Shown here: piece after piece, positions 36,377-47,361 of the stretch
Layout of the letters: every line of letters begins with the position of its first letter
Position numbering within the stretch: position 1 is the stretch's first letter
Assembly: GCA_964019055.1 (NCBI GenBank)
Contig: OZ025206.1
Location: 24,870,906-24,934,905, forward strand
Reading direction: 5' to 3'
DNA: 64,000 bases
Source: Anthopleura xanthogrammica
Taxonomy: Eukaryota; Cnidaria; Anthozoa; Actiniaria; Actiniidae
The notes under the pieces: generated by a model
What the model was told of the DNA's origin: nothing
Database searches by the model: none
The model's input: the letters and a program-made list of their open reading frames with translations, nothing else
Program-made: the position numbers and the translations under genes

Positions 36377-37600
36377 ATCAGTTGCCTTATGTTATTATTT
36401 ATGATTATATGGATTATTTCAGCTATCAAATACCAAAATAGCAGCCGAAACTCGCTATCTCACTGCTCGGTATTTCAATGAAACAATGAGACAAGTCACT
36501 TCTGGAAAAAAGATCAAACTGTATCAGAGATGATTACTTGAAGGTAAAGATTGAACTAAAGACATGAAGTCTTGTGTACAGATGTATTTTTGTGATATAT
36601 AGATTCTGCTAAAAAAAAACTCATGTGAGATCGATTTACTCAAGTAAATAACTTCAACTTGACTTAGTTGAAACATTTTACAACTGATAAACAAAGACTG
36701 AGCACCGATGGATCAAGCAAGCTGAATTGAGGGGACGAAATTCTATAGCAATTACGAGGATAAAAATAGGTTCAAATGATATACATTTATATTTTCAAGT
36801 CACTTTGTAACATCAACTAAACTTTTCTTCGCTCCATGAATTAATGAATGGTTCTCGTCAGGTTATCCATTCATGATCGAGTCGAATCTTCAAATACAGC
36901 TATCGATAAAGCTCAATGCTCACGTTTCAGTCACAATGTTAATGAACCTTATTCTGTTTTAATCTTTCTAACTTTCATCTGCAGTTGATCAGTACAATAT
37001 TCTGGGCTCGGCAACCGTCGAATCTAGAAACACTGACTCGCTGTTACTATTTCAGTAGCAACTCTTTCATCCTACTGCAGTGTGTTTTTCATTGGCTTTT
37101 AAAGAACTAATGGTTTCCTTGAGTGGTTTTATAACTGTTTTGATTTTAAGAAAAAGCACAACACTTTTTAGTTTTGGAACAGACATGTTTTGGATGTAAC
37201 TGTATCTGTGTCGCATTCTTTCTCGTTTTTTTTTTTTTTTTAGATAAATACAAAGTTATTACGAAAAGCTTCAAGTAAAAATACAGAAAACATGAGTAAT
37301 GCATATTGAAAACGAGAAGATCAGCTCTCAAAAGCAAGCCCTTAGTAAACTAACACGTCATAAGTAAAAAGTAACGAGAAAAAGCCTGTATAATATAATA
37401 GGGATATACTGTTCTGGAAACTGCGAAAGAAAATAAAAGAAATCTGTATGTTTCTTTGCGTCTTTCATGTTGTATTTCTCAAAATATTTATCATTAACAA
37501 ATTAAATTCGATTTTATTGTTATCAATGATAACATAGCGCCCCATTATTGAGTGAAGACCTCAGTGTCCTCTATGAAAGCTAGAGCTCCTGCACTATCTA
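36377..37600. other. HLX intron 1, no feature recognised
   Basis: AT-rich; a T-run near 37229-37242. Confidence 0.4.
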
Positions 37601-37602
37601 AT

Positions 37603-37777
37603 AGAGCGGTTTTCGTATGAGTGGGAAACGATATCTTACCGTAGCCGTAACTATGCGTTGTGATTGGATGAATTACTGAAAGACAATGGGAAGCCATTTC
37701 CATGCTACGGGCTAAGTCGTACCGCGTACGTGCTGTAAGTCAGTACCGTATGTTTCCCACTCATACGGAAACTCTCT
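37603..37777. mobile_element. MITE with terminal inverted repeats
   Basis: AGAGCGGTTTTCGTATGAGT followed by GGGAAAC is mirrored at the right end by GTTTCCCACTCATACGGAAACTCTCT. The TIR is about 28 bp with one indel and a few mismatches. The interior shows a second inverted pair (TACCGTAGCC / GCTACGGG). It is non-coding. Confidence 0.75.
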
Positions 37778-37779
37778 GA

Positions 37780-39190
37780 TCAGAATTCAGATTTCGACAC
37801 TATTCAGATTTCGAAGGGTCTGGTCTGTAAAATTGCAGATCTTGCCATCTCAAGAACTCCCAAAACGTTTTACAAAATGGCAAATATTTATAAGGATTTT
37901 AATAATAAAAATGTGCCGAGGAAATTGATAACGATTTTTTACGACGAAAAAAGAACCGGAGGATCGTTTTCACGCCATAGTACCACGTGACCAGGTAGTG
38001 ATTTAATTGGTTCGTGAACAAGTTTTCGCCAACAAGACTCCCTTTGTAACACTCTTAAGCTTTTTGAATTTAGAAAAACATTTTTTTACATCTCCTTTAG
38101 GATTTCATCTTTTTTCTTTGCGAAAGAGGAAAAATTGTAACGGATGGCAGAGATTGCTTATCAACAGATATATGAGCAGGAGGGGGGAAAGACGTCGATA
38201 TTAAATAGGTCAGTTTAAGAGGCATTGGCTTACTCTTCTATAAACCATAAAACTGATATGAAATAGTGTAAATATAATTCAACAAACTAAACTAACTAAC
38301 CACAGAAATATTGCGACAAAATGAGATGATGGAACTAATGAAAGGAAAGTCAAATGTTACGTCTTTGAAAAGAAAAGTAAAGTAAAAGTAAATTTTAATT
38401 AATCTTAGGTGTTGATAATAGCATTCAAAATGCAATTTCTAGAAACGTCATAATCAGCTTTTATAATTTGATTTTATTTGAAGCAAGTTTCGACAAATTT
38501 AAGGTTTAAGAATCGTTATAGAAAGAAGGGAAGTTTGAGGTGACAGAAAGCTATACAGGTGAAAGCACACGGCAAAATGATACAAGTCATTCAATTGTTA
38601 CGGATAAGCGATACAATTAATCAAAGATACAAAACTCTCTCAGTAATAGCAAAGGAAACAGCTTTCTCTCAATATTGATGAACTAACAGCAACAAATCAA
38701 TCATTTAAAGCGACATTCTTCAAAGAACAGTAATTAATAGACCTATCTCGGTGTAAGTCTGTCCTCCACCTGGATTTCTGGATTTTCTCAAAAATAAACA
38801 TTACATTGATGCTCCCCTTAAAATTTTAGATTAAGAATAGACCTAGAGATCGTCAATGCTGCCTGAGTCATCTAGTTTGACACTTCCAGTAGAGATACAA
38901 ATTAATAGATCAATAGATTCCTGAGATATAACGAACGAACAATTAGAGGCGCTCTGTTTGAACCTAATGGCGAAATAAATGTTGCTAGCTGGCCAATATT
39001 GTACTGTCAATACCTAAATCAGCTATGTAAGCAGAAGGGAGTGCTTGGACAAACTTAGTGAAGACTAAGGTTTATTCAATTCAAGTCTGAAGAGACCCTA
39101 CTTAGAAGAGCCGCTGAGAGACGTACGTACTCTTGAAAACTAACTTGAAACTAATTGGGAAATTCTCTTTTCTCGTAATAGTTGCTCGTT
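37780..39190. other. HLX intron 1, no feature recognised
   Basis: No exon or repeat that I can support. Confidence 0.4.
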
Positions 39191-39197
39191 ACTGAAA

Positions 39198-39241
39198 AGC
39201 AGCAGCAGCAACGGTAGTCGTAGTAGCAGCAGCAGCAGCAT
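39198..39241 (+). repeat. (AGC)n microsatellite
   Basis: Two short AGC/GTAGC runs are interrupted by AACGGTAGTCGTAGT. Confidence 0.85.
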
Positions 39242-39339
39242 AATTCGTAGCATTGAGTAACGGTTGCGGTGGTATTTAATAGTAATGGTGGAGATGGTGG
39301 TAATATTCCCAAAGATTACGATGTGCGAACCGGAGTGGA

Positions 39340-40660
39340 TACAGAGGGGGGGGGGGGATTGGGTGGATATCCACCCCCCTCTTTAGAAGTGTTAACAAAC
39401 AAAGACTGATGAATATTTTAAAGAACATATCTTTTGAAGGAACTTTGAATTATCCGCCCCCGGCCCTTTGTAGAATCCTGGATCCGCCTCTGGCGAACTA
39501 GGGCATGTCCCCTCCACCCAAATACATCGGGATCTGTCCTCTATAGTATCGATTTTCACAGCAGAATTTTCTTTTCAATAACACCACTACAATATTGTCT
39601 TTTTTTTCTTCGTTCAAACTCTCCTTACTATATTATAATTTCAAATCCAAAAAACGCCTTCTTCCATCTTCCATTGAACATCAGCGCCCATTCGAGTAAT
39701 GTTCTCCGGGCATCTGAACAAACAAGACGAAACACCTGAGAAAACTCTAATTTAAAAAGCAATTATGAAGCTCAGGTCCTCATGTTATGTACATTGAACA
39801 ACACTAGACATGATACTATTAGGACTTAGCGACTTTCAAAATCTCGAGGCTTTGCGAGTTTGAGTTTTGTTTACTTTTGATTTTTGGTTTTCAAATAAGA
39901 TGTTTGTACAGTTGGAAGCATAAAGAGAAACAATACGAGATGAAGTAGTGAGAGGTTCCGACGAATACCGTTATATTTTTTGAAAAACGATATCCTAATT
40001 TTGTTACACGTAAAAAATAAACTTTTTAGAGATAAAAGAAACTAGAGATAAAAGAACTGACAAAAAGACTTCGAGTAATTTTGTCAGTCCTTAAAGCAAG
40101 TTTTTGAAAATAGGAATGCTTTATTTATCTAATAAGTAAAATCTTTATTTGCACTGTTAGGTTTAACGATAAAAAACTTAAAATTTTGGAATGATGTTAT
40201 AATGTAAAATTTGGACTTTATATACCACGTTTTTTTCACGGATTTGGATTGGTGGTTGAACTATAGTCTTTTTGTCTGGTATATTAACTAAAAATAAAAA
40301 AGTTTTTCAGATGGGGAGTCCAAACATATACTAAGCCAAAAAAAATTTCAATAAGATCATATTCTCATTTCTAGTGGTTCTAAACCCTCATAAAACTCTT
40401 TTAAAACTTAAATTTAAAAGAAATTAAATTAAAATTTTATTATAAAATTGTAATTACGAGTGATGATTGAAAGCTAGTGGGTCCGGACCTCGCAAACCCT
40501 ACCCTTGGATAAGTACTTGCCTAAAGTCTTGGGCTGGATTCTATTGAGATCTTACGCAATACCGGTCGCTCCTAATTTGCAGAACTTAGGTTGAAGTATT
40601 TTAAATTGAAAAAATATATTTTTTCCTCCTTTAAAAACAGTAAAGTGACCATAACCACAC
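39340..40660. other. HLX intron 1, no gene recognised; diverged inverted pair at 39345-39500
   Basis: The phrases GATATCCACCCCCCTCT and GGATCCGCCTCTGG with a G-run between 39348 and 39358 suggest an old element end. The rest is AT-rich. Confidence 0.35.
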
Positions 40661-40663
40661 GAG

Positions 40664-40760
40664 TTTCCCTGTAGCTCAGTGGTAAATCATCCGACTGGTT
40701 TCCGGAGGGTCGGTTCGATTCCTGTCAAGTGGACTTGGAATTTTTCCGAGCTCTTGTACT
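40664..40760 (+). repeat. tRNA-derived SINE
   Basis: CCTGTAGCTCAGTGGTAAATC carries an A box and GGGTCGGTTCGATTCCTG a B box, with TTGGAATTTTTCCGAGCTCT after it. The anticodon stem-loop does not form properly, so I do not call a tRNA gene. It is related to the fragment at 19660. Confidence 0.6.
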
Positions 40761-41699
40761 AGCTATACAGTCTTCGGAATAACTTTTCTATCATTTCTAC
40801 CTAGGTTCATTCTACTATATTTTGTCCTCACATGATATACCATTAGTGAATTAGTAACTGTGCACAGTTTCAAAGAATAATGATAATTGTTTGTAGAGTT
40901 ATAAGCATTTAAATGTGCCAAAAAAACATGAAAAAGAGGCTGGTCGGGGCATGGCTGTGTTTCACATATAAATCCTTCTAATTTCAAATTGCTGTAACTT
41001 CCCTAGTATTTATGCTAGAGCACTCAAATGGTCCTTAAATACTGATCTTAGCATTTACTTTTGAATGCTGGCTGTTTTGACTTTAGGAGCTGCTCAGCTC
41101 CTGAGTGGAAAAAAGTACTAGTATAGTATTCCTCATTTATGGGTTTTGCATAAGGTCTATGGTAAATTAAAGGCACTAGCTAGCAGGCTGCTAATTACCA
41201 GACAAACAAAGTACCACTCTTAAAACGGCGGCCTCTCTCATGCATTTAAGAAGTTAAACATTTAGATGTACGAGCTTATCGGCTTAATCATCTTGCTGTT
41301 AGTTGCGCTAACAGAAGTATCTCATTAATCCTCTCTGAATCTTTCATTAGTTCGTTTTAACGGTTTAAAGTAAGGTGGATTTAGCTGTTTATTCAAGAAT
41401 AAAGTGCATTCATGACACACCTATAGCCAAGTGAGCTAGTCTGATACATGCGACAGCTATACATAGGAAACTAAAGCCTCATTCACACCAACTAACCTTG
41501 GTATTTATTAATTTATCTAACGCATTTCCTTCGTCGTTTGGCTGCCATCTTTATACAGGGTTAAAACTACATCCCCAAAGTTGTTTAGTTAAAGAAGGTT
41601 TGAAAGTTGTTAAGTTAGGCGTGTCACTTATCAACTTTCAGTTGAAGATTGAGGGACGGAGTATATGTTTTTTATAATCAAAAAGAGAGGTCATATGTC

Positions 41700-41985
41700 C
41701 AGGGCCTTATTATATGGCAATGTAATTTCACGCGCTATGATTGGTCAATTTGCGGTCTATAACTTACGGTACGGACAGAAAATCAAAATTATCTCTCCTA
41801 GCCTTGCCATATAATAAATATCTTATTAACCTCGTTTGCTCGGTCCATAATGAAGTTATGGATCCTCGCTTTTCCACTTTTTTTATGGCCCGTGCGCTAC
41901 GCGCTTGGGCCATAAAGCAGTGGAAAAAAACTCGGTCCATAATTTACGGTACGGACCTCAAACTCGGTTAATAAGAGCTATATAT
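41700..41985. repeat. Dispersed repeat with internal inverted motifs
   Basis: TTACGGTACGGAC occurs at 41764 and again near 41945. TTATTAACCTCGTTTGCTCG near 41823 is mirrored by AAACTCGGTTAATAAG near 41960. CTTTTTTTATGGCCCGTGCG and CGCTTGGGCCATAAAG form a central hairpin around the palindrome GCGCTACGCGC. The pattern is of a short non-autonomous DNA element. Confidence 0.55.
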
Positions 41986-41989
41986 ATGT

Positions 41990-43535
41990 GAAGAATAGCT
42001 TTATTCATTTTTGATTGAGAACGATAAAGTAGCCTTTCATTTAGATTTGGCATGGATGTTTTAGTTACGAAGTAGCTGTATATTCGTCCTCGGGAAGAAT
42101 ACCAAGAATACTGAAGGTCTGAAGTCATTCAGCGATTTTCATTTTTCTATTATTTTTTTCTCTTTGATTTGATTGATAAGTACTGCAGCAATAAATCATT
42201 TTTTTAAAGCTTTACACTTGAGTTTATTTTCAACACAATTCATATAGATTAAACAAATAGTGTTGCCAGATCAATTATCTAACAACGCAGGATTAACATT
42301 TTGGCCGCGAAATTTTCGTTCACTCTATAGCAACGGACCCCCACAGATGCTGACCAACTTGAAATTAAATTGAAACCCAAGTTGAATCTCTAAAGGCTGT
42401 GAATCAGGACCCCAGGTCTGTCAACAGACATGATGTGAGTTCAAAGCCAGGTAAAGGAATCTCATTCAGTGCTTGTCAAAAACTCGTCACTTCCAATGAC
42501 GATAATAATCTATTTTTCAAGAACTGTTTTACCAAGGTAAACAAAACACCATGTGGTTGTTGTAGTTTTGAAGGTTTAATAAGTGTAATAAAACGACCTT
42601 GGGGTTTACCAATGACAAACTCGTCGAGTTTTCATTGTCGTTGCTGATGTTCAAAAAGCCATCAAAGTGTTCCAAAAACCATTACAGAGTAATCAGCTTA
42701 GATGTTTGACAGGGTTGTCGAAAATTAAATATTATTTCAGGAAACTGTTATTGAAAAAAGAAATGAGCAACCACTTTTTTTAAAAGACGTTGTCATTGAT
42801 GTTATTGATTCTGTTTCCGACCAGCTTGTCTGTGGGTTCAATCTTATAGAACAAGATTCCTGCCATTCTTAGATTTGGAACAGAACTAGGTTTTAAAGAT
42901 CAAAACTGAATTCAATTCTGCAACTCTCTGCATAATTCTTTTCTATCCTTCGGTAGTACTTCAGTTATAATTTCTTTTCGTTAAAAAACTTGTATGTAAA
43001 GGAAAGTATGGTACAAATAAAGGTTGTTCAGTATTGTTGTTGCAACAAAGGAACCGAGCGAATTCTGTTGTCTGATTAGAAAACTTTTGTTATATTTTGG
43101 TCTCAAGTGTTACATTGTTGTTGGTATTGACTCGCTGAAACATGTATATGCAGATCATCGTTACATTTTACATTATTGCTTTTCCTTTGCTGTCTTGCTG
43201 TTCGCAAGGAATGGATGAAATAAGAAAAACTGCCATCGGTTTTCCGATTATTTTATCTCTTATTTTTGATGATATATAAGTGAAAAAGTCCTAAAATCAT
43301 CATACGAGATTAGAATTTGCACACAATAAGTTTTAAAAAACTGATGTCTAAAATTCAAATTTTTAGTGCGCGCTTTCTGACCAGCCAAATTAAAGCGATC
43401 AATCTCTGTTATTAATATAACACGTCACAGTAATCTTAATTTAGTCTTGGGAATATCCTGGGTTCTATAACAAAATGTATGACAGGTTTGGAGGGATGTC
43501 AACCACATGGTTGGGAATGATGGGCCATGATTTGT
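41990..43535. other. HLX intron 1, no feature recognised
   Basis: No exon or repeat that I can support. Confidence 0.4.
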
Positions 43536-43539
43536 GCTT

Positions 43540-43730
43540 TTAGTGAGTAAGTGAGCTGAGAGCGCTCGCCTCTCACCCATGCGACCCGTTCTAACCCCTT
43601 AGCGCTCTGTGTCGTATATGAGTAGACTAGCTCGATGATTCTCTCCTGTGTTTCGAGTTTTTTCTATGGGTTCTCCGGTTTTCCTCCCTCCGCAAAAATC
43701 AACTTCTAAATTCCATTCGGAATCCAATGG
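43540..43730 (+). repeat. SINE copy D (plus orientation, no VNTR tail)
   Basis: It runs from GCGCTCGCCTCTCACCC, through ATGAGTAGACTAG and TCTCTCCTGTGTTTCGAG, to CGGTTTTCCTCCCTCCGC and TAAATTCCATTCGG. It lies inside HLX intron 1, about 190 bp before exon 2. The tail is missing. Confidence 0.65.
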
Positions 43731-43915
43731 AAGAAGAGCCATGCACTTTGACTGTGGAATCCACTGTCTTTTTACCCTTGTTTAGGTCTTGTTTCCTTGA
43801 CTGACAGATTCTTTTTCAGTTCATATAAAGCAACAAATCTTTTTATTTATTATTGTTACTGCATGTGATTGACATCTAAATGATATTTATGAACCTCTTT
43901 TTTTTTCTCCCATAG

Positions 43916-44044
43916 AATCTTACTATCAAGTGATACCTGGTGGATACTGGAGCCCACCCTACACGTGCTACACAGGAGGGCACTCGTGCAATACATGCTA
44001 CAACCATTCAAGTGCATCGTACATGGCCAGTACTAAAATGCCAG
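43916..44044 (+). CDS. HLX-type homeobox gene, coding exon 2
   Basis: 129 bp that completes codon 80 and encodes residues 81-122, a Tyr/Cys/Ser-rich segment without a named domain. The acceptor is TTTTTTTTCTCCCATAG (ending 43915) and the donor is CAG followed by GTATGT (from 44045). Both junctions are phase 1, matching exons 1 and 3. If the donor is not used, the HLX frame hits TAA at 44050-44052. The last ~45 bp of this exon plus its donor are the founder unit of the minisatellite that fills the following intron. Confidence 0.75.
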
Positions 44045-44885
44045 GTATGTAACAACCCATTCATGTGCACTATTATATATACATGGGTAGTACTAGAATA
44101 TCAGGTATGTAACAACCGATTCAAGTGCATATCGTACATAAAATATCAGGTATGTAACAACCTATTCAAGTGCATATCGTACATAAAATATCAGGTATGT
44201 AACAACCCATTCAAGTGCATATCGTACATAGGTAGTGCTAATATATCAGGTGTGTAACAACCCATTCAAGTGCATATCGTACATAAAAATCAGGTGTGTA
44301 ACAACCCATTCAAGTGCATCGTGCATGGGTAGTACTAAAATATCAGGTATGTAACAACCCATTCAAGTGCATATCGTACATAAAATATCAGGTATGCAAC
44401 AACCCATTCAAGTGCATATCGTACATGGGTAGTGCTAAAATATCAGGTGTGTAACAACCCATTCAAGAGCATATCGTACATAAAATATCAGGTATGTAAC
44501 AACCCATTCAAGAGCATATCATACATGGGTAGTACTAAAATATCAGGTATCTAACAACCCATTCAAGTGCATATCATTCATGGGTGGTACTAAATCATCA
44601 GGTATGTATCAACCCATTCAAGAGCATATCGTACATAAAATATCAGATATCTAACAATCCATTCAAGTGTATATCGTACATAAAATATCAGATATGTAAC
44701 AACCCATTCAAGTGCATATCGTACATGGGCAGTACTAATATATCAGGTGTGTAACAACCCATTCAAGTGCATATCGTACATGGGTAGTACTAATATATCA
44801 GGTGTGTAACAAACCAATAAAGTGCATATCGTACGTTATACATAAAATACCAGGTATGTAACAACCCATTCAAGTGCACATGGGT
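44045..44885 (+). repeat. Exon-derived minisatellite with reiterated 5' splice sites (HLX intron 2)
   Basis: Units of about 45 or 54 bp (ACAACCCATTCAAGTGCATA, TCGTACAT, with or without GGGTAGTACTAA, then ATATCAGGTATGTA) repeat about 16 times. The matching sequence in exon 2 is AACCATTCAAGTGCATCGTA, CATGGCCAGTACTAAAATGC, CAGGTATGT. CAG followed by GT recurs at about 44102, 44147, 44192, 44247, 44291, 44344, 44389, 44444, 44489, 44544, 44599, 44744, 44799 and 44851. Two units (44644, 44689) have CAGAT instead. So the array copies a real exon end and its donor. Confidence 0.9.
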
Positions 44886-45024
44886 AGACAGTACGAATTG
44901 ATCAAATATGTACTACACATCGGTCTGATCCATGTCCCTTAGCGAGTGATGACCTTAATAATATAGACTTGATCATGCAGTCCCTTTATAATCATCCTCA
45001 TCTTCTTTTCCCTATCATCCCCAG

Positions 45025-45362
45025 CACATTCAGACATGTACCTCCAATATACTCTTCAACAACCAACATCTTCACAACAGTATTCCCAGGACCCTTCAAA
45101 CACAAATAAAACAGCTCGCAGACCGCGCAGGCCCTGGACCCGAGCGGTTTTCTCTGGCCTTCAACGCAAAGGACTCGAAAAAAGATTCCAGGTTCAAAAA
45201 TACCTGACCAAAGCAGATAGACATCAATTAGCTTCAATGTTAGGACTTTCAGACAATCAAGTTAAAGTTTGGTTTCAAAATCGACGAATGAAATGGAGGC
45301 AAGACGCAAGAGAGTCTGTCACGAGTACCAATACTGAGGGGGGAGAGGAGAGTACGACTTGA
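45025..45362 (+). CDS. HLX/H2.0-type homeobox gene, coding exon 3 (homeodomain)
   Basis: The acceptor CTATCATCCCCAG ends at 45024 and the exon enters in phase 1. It encodes residues 123-234 and a TGA at 45360-45362. The homeodomain spans about residues 158-217, with helix-3 core [11 protein letters not shown] (W48, F49 and N51 of the homeodomain all present). Features such as [16 protein letters not shown], the QKY loop and the KWR end are typical of HLX/H2.0 proteins, which are NK-related nuclear transcription factors. The C-terminal tail is short and Ser/Thr/Glu-rich. The assembled product is 234 aa, shorter than vertebrate HLX. In animals HLX genes pattern mesoderm or gut; the cnidarian role cannot be read from sequence. 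Confidence 0.93.
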
Positions 45363-45972
45363 CACTAGGATTTTACTTATTATCATAATTATTGACTATT
45401 TGCATGCGTTCACATGTCTGTATTATTTAACTTCGGATGTTTATTTCATTCTATTACTGTTCTTTCATCGAGAAAGATCATAAGATAACAAATATTATAG
45501 GAATAAATAACAAAAAATAATTTAAAATTCGATGCTTGTACAATATATTTAATAAAGATGTACAATGAATTTATTAAATAATAATAATAATAATAAATAA
45601 CAACTACGCTCTGCATATGTTGCTGTAGATTAAAGTTCGATCTTGTTCCCGCAAAGTCTTTCTTTGTCTCTTCGAAGAAGGAAGTGCTGTGTACCGAAGT
45701 TAGAATATTAATCTCACAGTTTTGATGCATGGATTTGAACTTTTTATTATCTGCTTCTTGTATTGTGCTCACCCTCGCACTCTGTCCAGCAATCTCTAAT
45801 TACCAGAAAGAGGTTGGTTCCTCTCGCTCAAGCACTCATAAAAATTATTGCATAATTTTTACTGAAACTACGACTTATAATGTCTGTCAATTCAGTCATC
45901 TTTGTCTGCAAGTATTGCTCTCATTTTTTCTGTGGCATCTTCAGCTGCTTTTCTTCTGTATCGATTTTTGTC
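45363..45972 (+). terminator. Probable HLX 3' UTR and polyadenylation region
   Basis: AATAAA-type signals occur soon after the stop, at about 45502 and 45551, followed by an (AAT)n run near 45577-45598. The usable site cannot be chosen from sequence alone. Confidence 0.4.
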
Positions 45973-45978
45973 TCTTCT
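45973..45978 (+). repeat. 6-bp target-site duplication, left copy
   Basis: TCTTCT directly precedes the AGTAGTGAG terminus of the palindromic element and is repeated directly after its right terminus at 50968-50973. Confidence 0.8.
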
Positions 45979-46011
45979 AGTAGTGAGCCCCCCCCGTATG
46001 GCGCACTTCCG

Positions 46012-46320
46012 AGGGGAGGGGTGGTCTAAATTCCTGAATACCCTCTTGAGAATGTAGGGGGAGGGGTGGGTTAAAATTCCTGAATACCCCCTTGAGAATG
46101 TAGGGGGAGGGGTGGGTTAAAATTCCAAAGTGTCCCCTAAAGAATGTTACCAAATTCCCGCACTTGCGAGGGGAGGGGTGGTCTAAATTCCTGATTACCC
46201 CTTGAGAATGTAGGGGGAGGGGTGGATTAAAATTCCTGAATACCCCCTTGGGAATGTAGGGGGAGGGGAGGTCTAAATTCCTGAATACCCCCTTGAGAAT
46301 GTAGGGAGAGGGATGGTCTT
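46012..46320 (+). repeat. Sub-terminal 45-bp direct repeats, left arm (seven units)
   Basis: GGGAGGGGTGG followed by TYTAAATTCCTGAATACCCC and TTGAGAATGTAGGG starts at about 46012, 46056, 46101, 46168, 46211, 46258 and 46303. A higher-order break (GCGCACTTCCGAGGGG and CCGCACTTGCGAGGGG) starts two sub-blocks. The array occupies the outermost 350 bp of the element. Confidence 0.85.
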
Positions 46321-46524
46321 GAAGAGGAGAAATACTTTAGAGGATGAAAGGAATGTAGGATAGAGGTCAAAGTACGAAAAGAGTGAATTCCAAACATTCT
46401 CGTGGGAAGAAAAAATATTTTGAAATATTATGTGAGCTCATTAGAATAGTTAAAGACAAATAAAATAAATTACGATACGACAGTTCGATTAGTCCCAGTT
46501 GCACTCCGATAGTTCAGAGTAAAG

Positions 46525-46556
46525 ACAAAAATTAGCGAACACAAAAATTAGCGAAC
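46525..46556 (+). promoter_or_regulatory. Perfect 16-bp tandem repeat abutting the start of the PC4-like gene (left arm)
   Basis: ACAAAAATTAGCGAAC occurs twice back to back, the second copy ending immediately before the ATG at 46557. It may be part of the promoter or leader. The function is unknown. Confidence 0.5.
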
Positions 46557-47075
46557 ATGTCTTCTGGAAAAGCAATAAACCTAGGAGTCCGAGGATACGT
46601 TATTTTCGTGAAGGAGTTTCGAAATGAGAAGAAAATATATTTTCGCAAGCAAAAGAAAGATGTATCAAGTGGCAAAACTGTTCTTACCAATTCAGGAATG
46701 TCTTTGACGTTGGACGAATGGACAACACTAAAGTCGGCAATTAGAGCAATAGATATGGAACTGCAGAAGGTAACCAGTCCCATGGAAGAGTCACCGGAGT
46801 CGGTGTCCCAAGACGAGTCACAATTCTTAACTCAGTCTCAGAATACCAATGTTCACCAGAAGCCTCCATTTTCCGGATCATTTCAAATCCTTCAGCACAA
46901 TGGCAATGCGCAAAATTACGAGGAACAGGAAAAAGACTATTTACCTAGAACTTTCACCACTTCTGAATTAAACTCTATTTTTGAAGCTCTCGGTCCGGAA
47001 ATGGAACTGACAGGGGAACAGCAAGGATTGGCTGTGCAGCACCAGGTACCCAGCTGGGGATCTGAAATGTACTGA
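46557..47075 (+). CDS. PC4/Sub1-like ssDNA-binding protein (left-arm copy)
   Basis: 172 residues in one exon. Residues about 8-73 follow the pattern of the transcriptional coactivator PC4 (Sub1/p15) C-terminal domain: a beta-rich GYVIFVKEFRNEKKIYFRKQ, then GMSLTLDEWTTLKSAIRAID, where the SLxxxEWxxLK helix start is the most recognisable piece, ending ELQKV. Such domains dimerise and bind single-stranded DNA, acting in transcription or repair. The C-terminal ~100 residues are Gln/Ser/Glu-rich with no named domain. The gene converges on the zinc-finger gene at 47362. AATAAAATAAAATAAAAT follows the stop by about 30 bases. The inverted copy at 49870-50388 encodes the same protein. The PC4 call rests on recognition by eye. 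Confidence 0.7.
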   Translation: MSSGKAINLGVRGYVIFVKEFRNEKKIYFRKQKKDVSSGKTVLTNSGMSLTLDEWTTLKSAIRAIDMELQKVTSPMEESPESVSQDESQFLTQSQNTNVHQKPPFSGSFQILQHNGNAQNYEEQEKDYLPRTFTTSELNSIFEALGPEMELTGEQQGLAVQHQVPSWGSEMY

Positions 47076-47284
47076 TATGTACCGATATTCAAAAACACAG
47101 AAAGCATAAAATAAAATAAAATTTCGTTTCTGTAATACTATAGCTTTTATTTAAAAGTAAAATAAAGTAATGAGATTGTTGCAATGCAAATGTTTGGTCT
47201 CTTAGTAATCAATGTACATGTTCGATATAAATTCTAGCTAGCTCCAACAGGGCATATTGTGTTGACAGGCACCATTATTTGCAC

Positions 47285-47310
47285 TTAAGCCGGTTATTAT
47301 CCCGGCTTAA
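47285..47310. terminator. Hairpin between the convergent genes, left arm
   Basis: TTAAGCCGG, an 8-base loop and CCGGCTTAA form a perfect 9-bp stem 52 bases past the stop of the zinc-finger gene. It may be a 3'-end or processing element. Its mirror copy is at 49635-49660. Confidence 0.4.
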
Positions 47311-47361
47311 TAAGTCCACTACAGTTTGTCTGTGATAACTATTATTCCTTGGTGTAGATTT

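Noticed and set aside
40664..40760. tRNA gene
   Set aside because: A and B boxes are present, but the anticodon stem-loop does not form. It is called a SINE instead; the same holds at 11693.
43940..44257. Open frame of 105 codons with repeated CNNPFKCISYI-like units
   Set aside because: It is out of frame with the phase-supported HLX exon and is a by-product of the intron-2 minisatellite.
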